Assembly: GCA_033980235.1 (NCBI GenBank)
Contig: CM067070.1
Coordinates: 2,328,978-2,392,977, forward strand
Length of the DNA stretch: 64,000 nt
Reading direction: 5' to 3'
Source: Diadema setosum
Lineage: Eukaryota > Echinodermata > Echinoidea > Diadematoida > Diadematidae
In this document: positions 1 to 10,800 of the stretch, piece by piece
Numbering within the stretch: position 1 is the stretch's first letter
Layout: each line of letters starts with the position of its first letter
Position numbers and translations under genes: made by a program
Notes under the pieces: generated by a model
The model's database searches: none
What the model was told of the DNA's origin: nothing
What the model saw: only the letters and a program-made list of their open reading frames with translations

Positions 1-960
1 TTAAAGTCAGTCCGTGTTCATTATACATCCTGGTGATAATAATAACATTCGACAAATAAACTGATAGACAAGCATTACGTCTTCCCATTTTGACATTTTA
101 CGTTATGAAAATTAAAACAATTTAGTGTTTAACTAAGTTATCTATTCCCTGTTTGAATAAAGCATAAAAACATTTTGTTTACTTTCTTCAAAATCAAGAA
201 GTAACCTTTCACTCTAATTCTTCATTTTCAATTTTATTTCTTTGAGTTTTATTTCCATGTCCTATCATTGTATATTTATATTGCATTAAATGAACATAAT
301 AACATAGAGAAATGAATTTGCTTTTACAGGAGGCTTAGAATAAAAAGGGAAAGGCTACTAAATAGAGAATATGTATAATAAGTGGCCTTAACAATTCTGT
401 AAGACTTCAAGAGTTGGCCTACATTGCTACGATACATTTCATAAAACTTTCAGGATAAGACAGAGTAGACATGAAGCATACAACCAGCGCTAAGCACACT
501 TATCAAAATATCACTGGTAACATGACGCACGCGCTCACACACACAAACGCACACAAACATACACACATACTCGCTAACAATAACACAGAACAACAACAAA
601 TAAAAGAAAGACACAGAAATGCGGCCAGTGAATAAGAACATTAAAAAGTGTGAGAGACCGGAATCGAACTGAGAGTGAGCGAAATGGATGGGGGTAGAAG
701 AAATGAAATACTGAGACTACTCACGACAATGCTGTCAATAGGTCCCTCAGTACAATTTCGAAAGTACAAGTAGAGTGTATAAAATACAATACATCATGTG
801 TGTAAATTTTGTTTGCATACAGCGTTGCCAATATTCTTGGCGCGGTTTCCATCCACTTCTGTGCACAGCATATCGTATGAGACATACTGTACACGGCAAT
901 GCTAAATTATGAAGAGGAGGAAACTGGAACGAACTAAGTCTCCGGGTGGGTTGTAATTTA
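1..960. other. No gene recognised
   Basis: AT-rich DNA with an AC-rich simple tract around 525-570. No open frame here resembles a known family, and I see no RNA gene. Confidence 0.5.
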
Positions 961-961
961 C

Positions 962-1560
962 ATTTTCTTTCAATTCAATTCAATTCAATTCAATAGTTTA
1001 TTTATTTTCATCATCAAAAAAGAAAAAATGAACATGATCAAAAGTGGTACAAGTTTTCAATTTGTCTTTCATTAGTCTGATAAAGGCATTTTTTTCCAAA
1101 TACAATATAAAGTATATGCACGAATGATGTCATAAAAAAGAAACAATGCACTTTGCCATGGCAACAAAAATAGTAAATAATCATAACGATGGAGAACAGT
1201 GTTCCACTAAAAAGCCAAGCTTGTAAGACGTGGAACACTGGAACAAAACAACAACAGCACCAATTTGTTATAACAATAAAACATATTCATATTAAATTCT
1301 TCTATATTATACTATTGTACATTTACTAATTGATATATGAAGCTGATACTATTGACGATACTTATTATGATTTTAGAATGCAGACATAAAAACTATATAA
1401 CATATCACATTTATTTAACAGACACCCTAAAGGCTAGGTATGCCAGGAAAATTGATTAGAAAGGAAGATATACAATCGGCCACACAAAACATAACGACAA
1501 CAACAACAATAACAACAATAAACTTTTTTTTCGGTCTCCATTAGCTAACAATCTCTTAAC
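962..1560 (-). repeat. LINE 3'-end-like fragment with pentamer tail
   Basis: A CAATT tandem tract at 971-994 is followed by agtttatttattttc. On the minus strand this reads as an AATAAA-containing 3' end followed by a short tandem tail, the usual end of the CR1-like LINEs seen elsewhere in the window. No coding part is visible, so the 1560 boundary is approximate. Confidence 0.4.
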
Positions 1561-1639
1561 TATCCAAAGATGTTTGAAGAAGAAGAACAAAGAGACTAAA
1601 TATCACTCAGATAGTGTTGGTATACACTTTACGGTCATC

Positions 1640-1810
1640 CTACGATCTAGACTCTCACGAGTCATATACGGCCCATGAGATAGACATTGAAAAAAAAAAG
1701 TCCATTGAGTCATTACCCCACGACTCATACAACCTACGAGTCATACAACCCAAGAGTCGTACAACCTACGAGTCATATGGCCCACGAGGAAGAAACCAAG
1801 TAAAACAGGC
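1640..1810 (+). repeat. CACGAGTCATAC minisatellite block
   Basis: Repeated units of the form CACGAGTCATAC / CCCATGAG / CCTACGAGTCATAC, about 13-20 bp each. The same unit family builds the arms of the foldback-like element at 60038-62474. The open frame across this block is an effect of the repeat and not a gene. Confidence 0.7.
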
Positions 1811-1892
1811 AAAGGAGCTAGACACTATATAGGCGATTAAGGGCCCACTATGTAAAACGACGGTCTGCGAACTCGACGCTTGTATGGGTTGA

Positions 1893-2243
1893 AAAGGTAT
1901 AATTTACTCTTTGCAGATGAAACAAAAACTCAGCATTAGTGCTTTAAAATAGTTTTAAAATGAGAGTTAGGGATAGAAACAACCACTTTAAAATTTTGAA
2001 TCCGTTTAACCGTTAAATACAAAAGATGTGAAAAATAGTTATGATAAAAATGTTTCCAGACTAAACCGTCTAGAGTTATGGTTTGTTGAAAAACGTACTG
2101 ATATCTCCTTATATTTTAGGTGTTATTGCAAAATTGTATATGGTAGGATGTTTTGTGATACAACAGACCTACACATATGCATCAAATGTGATATCTTGAA
2201 AATTCTTTAAATCACTGCTCCCAAAGGTAAACAGGACCTTTAA
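1893..2243 (+). mobile_element. MITE, family shared with 31622-31959
   Basis: About 350 bp, alignable along its whole length with 31622-31959. Shared blocks include taatttac near the left end, gctttaaaatagtt, aaaaatgtttc, acacatatgcatcaaatgtg and ggtaaacag near the right end. The ends are inverted around CTTTAAAG/GGTAAATTA-like sequence. It is non-coding. Confidence 0.65.
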
Positions 2244-2540
2244 CATAGGTTAATAGATGGCTAAATGTACATTTTGTCGTACTTGTGGGCCTTATCCTTG
2301 CCTGGTGTCTTTTACCCATCTCGAGCTACAGTCCTCTTCATTTCCGTCCTTGCATTTCCGCCCCACAGATCAAAACACGGCTGAGTGGATATTGCTCCAA
2401 GAAAATGTTCAAGTTTTGTATTATGGGACTTTGTCAGCGAGACAGTTCTCCATGTCAAGTGTTGTAACACATATTTAAATGCATTATATTGTATACATCC
2501 ACATACGATGTATTTGTATACACATACTTAATTCGATAAA
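2244..2540. other. No gene recognised
   Basis: Two overlapping short open frames are present, neither with recognisable similarity. I see no repeat structure. Confidence 0.4.
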
Positions 2541-2832
2541 TGTTATAAGATTATCAAAGCAACGTGGAGAGAGATAAATAATGTAAGATTATTAAGGATA
2601 TGAAAATAGGTGATGAAATTGCAAAAACATAATCAAATTATAGCTGAGGAACTGAATAATTTTTTTTTCTGTAAATCCTGATTTGGCGAAAGAAATTGCG
2701 CCCCTCCAAAGCCATTTCATATTTTTTGCATGATTCAATCCCTGAATCGTTATCTCTGACCCCCGAATGAACAGGAAGTGCTCAATATAATAAAATAATT
2801 AAAAAATAAAAGCATTCTGGTTTTGATGATAT
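2541..2832 (+). pseudogene. Non-LTR retrotransposon RT, 5' part (split by LTR element)
   Basis: In broken frames the translation gives a run typical of the region before the RT core, ending with HSGFDDI at the junction. The frame resumes as SNKLL at 19856 once the LTR element and one copy of the ATAT target duplication are left out. This shows that 2541-2832 and 19856-22435 are halves of one LINE copy. Stops and indels make it a dead copy. The clade is CR1/L2-like by motif style; the exact clade is not determined. Confidence 0.75.
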
Positions 2833-5082
2833 TGTGGGGATGTGCTAATTATGCAGAGACAGCAGCAACAGAGGGGCGCCCCCATGTGGCAGGCACCTCT
2901 CTGCTTGCTGTTCACAGGTGAGTTGATGAAAATGAGAACGTCACAAATTACTCAAGAATTTCAGTGCTTAGATGATATGGTGCTGTATTATCAGTATTGG
3001 TAATTGATATGAAGAGTTTTAAGGCCCAAACAGGCATATTATGTGGAGTGAGAGTGTTTGTCAGAATTTACATGAAGCCATTCTATTTGTCTCTGGTTGA
3101 TGGTGGTTTTGTTCAGTGGCACTGAATGCACGGTAACTTATGTATGTACGTACCTGTGTTAAGTCGGTCTACGGACGTATGTTGTGTGTACAGGCGTATA
3201 AATTGCGGCTGCCGTAGTCTTGTACGCACAATGTATTCGTAGTGCAGTAGTACAATGCAAGGGCTGCAGGCCTGCGTAGGTTTGTGTACGTGACCAATTA
3301 CGGTATTGAACAGTGTATTATGTAGCGCTGTGTAACAGTATAGGGCGTTGAGCGTGATCCGTGCTGGTTTTACATGGTGCTGTGTACGGGGGCGCCTATA
3401 ATAGTGTGATAAGATGCTGAGTTGATGGTTTTTAATGGAAGCTATTTACCTATACTACATTTTGGTAATGCATCTAAGGTGGAAGAGTTTAGAGATAGAG
3501 TCAGAGATGTACAGTGTAGGTACAGTGTTGTGGGTTTATGATGTAATACCACTGAGGTTGTAAGAGGGAATATTATTCCTTTTGCTTCCCCTAATAGAGT
3601 AAGATTCTGTATTGATAGGGACTAGGGTATCTTGTCAGTGTGTCGTCTAGCAAGAGATTTAAGAAGCTACCTGAGTATCGATCATAATAGTTTTGACACA
3701 CACAATGGAGGAGTTAAGAATACAGGTGTATTGCACTGCCGTTTAAATACCATCATTTAAGGTTTGTTATGCTGAGACATTGTGTAGATTTGCATTTGTT
3801 TTTCATAGTTGGTGTACCCTGTGATCTAAAGTTGTAAGATCCGCAGTAGTTTGGTATAATGTCATTTTCCATCATTATTATACCCCCATCTTATCTTGCT
3901 GACATTCTAGATTTGATGTAGTGGGACCTATATGGATCAGATGTGTGATTGTAATTGTTTTGAGTAGGGATAGGTGATTTGACTGTGACGAAGTGATCTG
4001 CAGATGTTAGGAATGGTTGGTGGAAGAGAGGATTTATCCATATGATATCGCATGACTTTTATCTAAGAGCAAAGATGATCTTATAGAAGGGTTATGTGAA
4101 AGTGTTAATAATGGATGCATTCAGGCTCTGGTAAACTGTTCAGCAATTCAAATCAGTGAAGAATGAACTGCTGTCTCATTTGTTTTTATTATCCAAACAA
4201 AATAGCATAGTTTGAGTCAGATTTTCGCTGGACTCTAAAACAAAACAGGTATTATTCTTTTCACAAATAATGGTGAATAAGATATGTATTGTATATGTAT
4301 ACGCAAGGACTGGTAGTCACACATGTAGAAAGCCTTTATCCTACTATATGGAGTCTGACATTTCACTAACAGAGTGGACATGACACTGGCTGCTTATCAT
4401 GAAGTGTGGAGAGTATGATTTTATTCCATAGAGTGAGCCTTTGTGTGAATAGACATCACAGTGTTGTAAGATATAGGTCTCAAAAAGCAGGTATTGTTAC
4501 AACACATTTATATTGTATCAAATGGTTCCACAACATTATTGTACCCAGCCATTTACAGTCTGTTTAATGTATTATAAATGGTTTTTAACAGTCATGATAA
4601 GTGAGATAACACACAGAGAGAGATTTATGTCACATACAGCTGATTATATGGCAGATGCTTTCACTAGTTATGATACTATTATTGATATTCCACTGTGGAT
4701 TTATATAGTTAAAGAGACAATAACTCACTTGGTATCTGTGTGTTATAATGAATGAGTTGTTTTGGTGTTAAACATGTGCGGACTTGATGATGTGCACATA
4801 TAATGTTTCAAGGGTTCTCCTAAAGTACATTTTAGGAGCTGTAATTGTGTTGTGACTATATTATGAGTCAATAAAAATGACCTCTCTGCTTGCTGTTCAC
4901 AGGACTCCTGTCGAGTGCTTGTCTTTATTGACTGCACGACCTCCCACCCGAACCCACGTGCCGAATAACCATCTCCATCATAGACATACACACCCACACA
5001 CATGCCGTCTTCACACAACCCGCCTTCTCCATATTTCCCTCTCTCATCATTTCGCCCCCATATTCGGCCCACCCCCCCTACA
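2833..5082 (+). repeat. 5' LTR of outer element
   Basis: 2250 bp, TG...CA. By eye it differs from the 3' LTR at three isolated bases (near 3239, 3370 and 4209) plus a cluster of changes in the last 60 bp or so. An AATAAA lies at 4870-4875. The length is unusual for a gypsy-type element, and most of it may be an intron (see 2918-4902). Confidence 0.92.
2918..4902 (+). other. Putative intron inside the outer LTR
   Basis: A 24-bp direct repeat occurs at 2895-2918 and 4880-4903. The first copy continues as CAG|GTGAGT, a consensus 5' splice site. The second copy is a 3' splice site (TGCTGTTCACAG|G). Splicing between them would remove 1985 nt and leave one copy of the repeat. The same structure is in the 3' LTR (17669-17692 and 19654-19677). 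An alternative is an old insertion flanked by a long duplication; AATAAA lies just before the second copy. Confidence 0.5.
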
Positions 5083-5084
5083 AC

Positions 5085-5102
5085 TGGCGACGAGGATGGG
5101 AT
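5085..5102 (+). promoter_or_regulatory. Primer binding site, tRNA-Ser type
   Basis: Two bases after the LTR lies TGGCGACGAGGATGGGAT. It is the exact complement of the 3' end (with CCA) that I recall for animal tRNA-Ser(GCU), 18 of 18. It would prime minus-strand DNA synthesis. Confidence 0.85.
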
Positions 5103-6094
5103 GGGAGGATACAGCATAGTTGGAAGTCACTACTGAGAGGACTTCGGCTGAGTTAATGCGGCCTGGATGCTGCTAGACGGCTTAGTGAAAGATGCAGCGG
5201 GAAGTGTAGAACATAAAGGGGGAGTTCCAGTGGGGTCCTTTCTGAAGATTGGGTGGTGATGTGCTCCTGGGCGTCTAGGACGGGTAGACAGGAAGAACTG
5301 GTGGTGAAGGGGATCCAGAGATGGACAGGAGATGGTTCCAGGTAGCTGCAGGACTGTTTGCGGATGACGAGGTGGTGATGTAGAGGGCTCGAAGTTCAGC
5401 TGCAGTGGATGAAGTAGCGGCAGACAGGCGATTTCGAGTAGACGGATGTGAACTTAACTGAACTGGTGCAGTCTGACATTAGATACTAGAAGGGATGATG
5501 TAATTTATATCATCCCTGTTTGGACTGGTAGATGTAGCCTGTTTAGGTAGTTTCACCACCTTTTATGGAGAAAGGACATGATGCGATTTGAGGTTGTTGT
5601 AACCGGCTGAGGTAGTAGACGTTTTGGTGTGATTTACATACAGTTTTGCCCTATCATGTGTGGATAGAGTTATTATCGGATTTAAGGGACGGGATAAAGG
5701 GTAATAGGTAATTGGTCAATGGACTCAGTTTTGTAGTGTCAGTCCTGAGATTTAAACTATTTGGTACGGTATTGATACGGAGTGTACAGTACAGGGTATT
5801 GCAGACACTGCGAGTATACACAGGAGATTTTTTTAATGAATGTGGGACTGACTGTAGTGATTATACTGTGAAGGGCTATTGAAGTTAGGCCTGTCATGTT
5901 TTGGGCAGTTTTGCTATTTTTTGATACATTGTGTATTACTGCAGTAGGTCATGAGGTAGTGTTGTACTGCTTTGATGTGGGTATTTGTGTCTGTATTTAA
6001 ATGCAACCAGTGATATAAGTGTAGTGGAACAGCTTTTTCAAGGTGTATTATTAGTGTCCTTTCCATTCAGTGGAGTGTTACTGTTGGACACCAC
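5103..6094 (+). other. Outer element leader, first part
   Basis: Non-coding. It is interrupted at 6094/6095 by the young nested element and resumes at 13895 after the ACCAC target duplication. Confidence 0.7.
6014..6094 (+). repeat. Tandem duplication unit 1 in outer leader
   Basis: The block ending GTTACTGTTGGACACCAC recurs at 13910-13993 after the nested element. It is a direct tandem duplication of roughly 90 bp. The young element inserted in the first unit, so its ACCAC target is also present, unused, in the second. Confidence 0.75.
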
Positions 6095-7604
6095 TGTCAC
6101 ATTGAAAATGCATTTCCAGGTTGTTTCATGTACATCACCTATCGGTCATTCAACTAGACAAACATGTTTACGGGTAGGGATAACGAGACAAAGGGTGCGA
6201 GTGAGGGAGCGAGAGAGAAAGCGAGAGCGAGAGAGAGAAAGTGATAAGACAGGTGTAAATGTTTTACAAGTAGCGCCATCGATGACCGAGAGGAGTTCAT
6301 TTATTTTTGCATGTCAATTAATGTAGAAAGAAAAGACAGGAAATAGCTCCAGTTCCGGGAGAGTGCTGTATAGGTGTTTTCGTTCAAGTCCTTTTAGTTG
6401 TATCAAATATTCCAAATGCCTCGAAAAGGAGTGTCGTAGTCGAGTAGCAATTTAACAGTAGAGTTGGATCTTTTCGGGGCAGACACCATTTTGATTTCAC
6501 CGAGAGAACATTGAGTTAGCTCCGTGATGGCAGGAAACCAACCTGCCACACTCAGGCGCCAGTTGGCAAGATAATTTTGTGTCTAAGCCCAATTTCGTTT
6601 GCGGCCAGGAGCCGTCCGTCCACCTTACCGTCAGCCTGTGTACTGGCTGATTAGAGTCCAGATTTTGTTTGCTGCCAGAAGGCGTATTCCAACAGCCTTT
6701 GCAGCCTTCCAGTAGCCAAGAAGAAGAGGCATTTTGGTTATATTACACCGGTCATTGATGGCGCCGAGACCGAGACCGAGCCTACTCCCAGGCCGACGCA
6801 TTCGCAGCAGAGCGACTGGGTCCGCCCCTCGCTAGGGAGGACTTTGGACGCCAAAGAATACGGAACGCGGGTCCCTCGCGACACTTTGGAGCTGAAATAG
6901 CAACCTCGCATACAAGGACGCTCCACCCACGAATCAGTTATGTTCTGGAAGCGAATAGCTTGACAATTAATGCGACTCTATGGACAACGCAGGTGAGCGA
7001 TGAACCTGGCGGGTGCACGACACCCTGTAGATATGATTGGTTACGACGTGGAAGTGTCGCTGAAGTAGAGAGATGAAGGTCATGTTAAATTGGTAAAAAG
7101 ATGAAAATAATGTGCACATAATTCGAAGATTGGTATTTATATACTTCATGATAATTGCGGGTTAGCACAGAACCCGGATGTAAACGGAAGCAGTGTAATT
7201 GAAGACAAGTGTTTTAACCGCGGTAAACCGTCGTGCGTGCAGGCTGGTCATCTCCGGATCAGCACTACGGTGGTGTGAACCAAATAGTGTTGCGCTTGAT
7301 AGCAGATAGTGTATTGTCAGGGATAACGAATTGATAGTGAAGCTGGTATAATTATTCTGAACAAGTGTCAAGCCAAAATTACAGGTGGAACCGGACCAAG
7401 ACAGGGTCCCGTTCACATGGTTGTCGAATATAAGAGTATTGTAATTAAATTTATCTCACTAAGAATTTTGATTTTGCATTTTATGTTGGTCACAACTCCT
7501 TGATTTCAGTCCTGTAAATATTCCACAAATGCTTATATTAAATTGTACATTGAAGTGAATGGCACGAGTGTGATTGAGCATTATTTGAGTCCGCCCATGT
7601 GACA
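6095..7604 (+). repeat. 5' LTR of inner element
   Basis: 1510 bp, TGTCACATTG...CCATGTGACA with a 6-bp inverted terminal match. It contains a GA-rich tract (6194-6245) and a TATA-like TTATATAC near 7137. Short open frames inside it recur in the 3' LTR and are not genes. Confidence 0.95.
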
Positions 7605-7609
7605 TTTTC

Positions 7610-7626
7610 TGGGGGCTTGTCCGGGA
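7610..7626 (+). promoter_or_regulatory. Primer binding site, tRNA-Pro type
   Basis: TGGGGGCTTGTCCGGGA begins five bases after the LTR end. It matches the well-known tRNA-Pro primer site except for one C-to-T change, which still permits a G:U pair. Confidence 0.85.
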
Positions 7627-7834
7627 GTATAACTCGTGCCATTCGAAGTCACATGGGTATATAAACGGAGAAAAAAGTGTAAAGAAAAAGGTTGAGGAAA
7701 ACTTGTGATTTTTTTGTTTCCTCTACATTTGTATGTATGTACTATCCATAGGTGCACCGTTGTATATTCATTGTGTACATGATCTGAACTGATCTGAATA
7801 CATTCTGGTATTATAAGTGCTCAGGTAATTCGGA
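7627..7834 (+). other. Leader of inner element
   Basis: 208 nt between the primer site and the ATG. Short open frames only. Confidence 0.7.
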
Positions 7835-10800
7835 ATGGAGCTAGCTAAGTTAACTGAAATTGGAGAAAAGTTCGGATTCAGTGGAGAGGAGCTTAGGCAG
7901 TTTGTTACAGACGAGCAAAAGAGACTCAGAGAGGAAAGAGCGGACATGTTAGAGTTAAGGCGACAGGAAAGAGAAACAGCCGAGCTACAATTGGCGATAG
8001 CGCGAGAAAAGCAAACCAAAAGCGAATCAAGTTCTAATGGGTGCAAAGCTCGATCTCCAAAACTGCCTCTATTTCACGAAGACAAAGATAACATAGATGC
8101 CTATCTACAGCGGTTCGAACGATATGCCAAAAATCAAAACTGGCCAACTACAGACTGGGCACTCAACTTAAGCACGCTGCTTACAGGTAAGGCTCTTGAT
8201 GTCCACTCTAGATTGTCAAGTGCGGAATCCAATGATTATGACACTTTGAAACATGCACTCTTGAAATCCTTTCAGCTCACTGCAGAAGGATTTCGCTCCA
8301 AGTTTTTTTCAGGCAAACCGACAACAGGAGAAACGGCATCCCAGTATGCAAACCGACTAGAGAACTACTTGAACAGGTGGGTAAGCCTCTCTGGTATAGA
8401 GCACACTTTCGAGGAGCTGGCAGATCTACTCCTCCGGGAGCAGCTCATCAGTGGGTGTCATCGAGAGCTGGCCATCTTCCTAAAAGAACGGCAGCCCGAG
8501 ACTTCGAAGGACGTGGTGAAACTAGCTGAGCAGTACTTAGACGCCAGAGGAGGCACCTTCAAACCACCCCCACCGGCACAAAGGAACATCCAGACACACG
8601 TGGGACAGATGCCACGGGGCAACACCAGACCTGAAGGTAAAATCCCTCCAAATAACATTTCAGGAAATAGGCCCCCGTCTCAACCCAAATGTTACAACTG
8701 CCACCAACACGGTCACCTTGCCCGTGATTGTACAAAACAGGGAACCAGAGGCAGAACGTGTTTCATATGCCACAAACCAGGTCACATTGCTAACTATTGT
8801 CCTTTCTCCCCCATGAAATCGGCAGGTCTAGTCCTCGCCCAGGATCCAGAGCAAGGAAACCCCCCTACCTCGGAACACAGCCTGGCTTCATCGGAACCCG
8901 ATAAGGTAGAACCAAATCCACATACTCCCTGTCAATGTCCAGCTTGCACTAACACAAAGGTCAAAATTGAGGCTTCTTGTATGATGGTTCGAATGCCACT
9001 CAATGCCCCCAAACTAGAATCCACCACAGATCATATCCAATTCAAGTGTGGACACTCCTTGCCGTTGATGAGTGCAGCATGCACCAAAGAACATGTGGTC
9101 AGACAAATGCCAGTTACTAACGGACTAGTCAATAACAACCAAATTTCTGTTCTCAGAGACAGCGGCTGCAGCGGAGCTGTCATTAAACAAGATCTTGTCC
9201 AGCCAAACCAAATGACAGGTGAAGAAAGTACTTGCGTGCTGATTGATGGCACAGTGAAAACTCTCCCCGTCGCTAGAATAGATGTTGACACTCCCTTCTA
9301 CGTAGGGAAAGTTAACGCATTGTGCATGAAAACTCCACTCTATGACCTGATTTTAGGTAACCTACCCGGAGTAAGAGAACCAGACAACCCAGATCCCGAC
9401 TGGACGGCTACACCAATGCCTGTCGGCGCCGTACAGACGAGAGCCCAGGCTCAACGAGACGGTAAGCCATTTCGTCCCCTCAAAACCCCACACCCAATGG
9501 AAGACATCGTGACTCCAACAGCTCTCAAAGAGGCACAACAGAAGGATGAAACATTACACCGCCTGCGAGAACTCGCCGATACTCGTTCAGAGAAGGTAAG
9601 TCGCAATAACGGTCTCTCTTCCTTCTTTTACAAAGACGGAATGCTGTATCGCTCATTCCACTCTCCCCAAATGGACCCTGACACAACAATCACACAAGTG
9701 GTAGTACCAAAACAATACCGCAAACAGGTTATGCAAACAGCCCATGAAAACATACTCGGAGGGCATCAAGGTACCAAAAAGACAACTGAAAAGATACTTA
9801 CCAATTTCTTTTGGCCCGGTATGAACTCTGACATTACCAGGTACTGTAGATCGTGTGACGTCTGCCAACGTACACTATCAAAAGGTCGTGTAACCAAGGT
9901 CCCCCTCGGAAAGATGCCGCTCATCGAAGTCCCCTTCGAACGCATTGCTGTAGACATAGTTGGACCAATACACCCAATGACTGACCAGAAAAATAGGTAC
10001 ATACTTACCGTTATTGATGTTGCTACTAGGTACCCCGAGGCAATCCCACTCCCAAGCATCGAGACAGAAAGAGTTGCAGAAGCCCTAGTGAGCATCTTCA
10101 CCAGAGTCGGAATCCCCAAGGAAATGCTGACCGATCAAGGGACTCAGTTCACATCTGATCTCATGAAAGAGGTAAGCAAATTACTCTCCATCAAACACTT
10201 CACTACATCCCCATATCACCCTGCCGCGAATGGACTAGTTGAGCGCTTCAATGGCACTCTAAAACAAATGTTGAAACGTATGTGCGCTGAAAACCCAAAA
10301 GACTGGGACAGGTACATTACTCCCCTTCTATTTGCAGTGAGAGAAGCACCACAAGAGAGCATGGGGTTCTCCCCGTTCGAGCTTCTTTACGGCCGGAAGG
10401 TACGCGGACCCCTCGACATCCTGAGAGAACTCTGGACAGGAGAAGCCGAAACAGGTGAGACCAAGTCTACTTACCACCATGTACTTGATCTCCGAAACAG
10501 GATCGACGAAACATGCCGCAACGCCCACACTCAACTTCAGAAATCAGCAAACAGGTATGCAAAATACTACAATCAGAAGGCAAAACACAGGGAGCTACAA
10601 GTCGGAGACAAGGTACTCCTACTCCTACCAACTGACAGGAATAAGCTCCTTCTACAATGGAAGGGCCCCTTTGACGTGATCTCCAAAATCAGCTCCATGG
10701 ACTACAGGATCGACCTCAACGGGAAACCAAAGGTGTTCCACATCAATCTTCTGAAAAAGTATCATGCTAGAAATGATATTCCCTCTATTTCAGATGCCGA

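Noticed and set aside
1614..1832. 72-codon frame with Tyr/Ser-rich product
   Set aside because: It is a read-through of the CACGAGTCATAC minisatellite.
5985..6326. Protein-coding frame at the outer leader/inner LTR border, and its twin at 12392-12616
   Set aside because: It spans an insertion junction and a GA-rich tract, and the twin lies in the other LTR. No coding signal.
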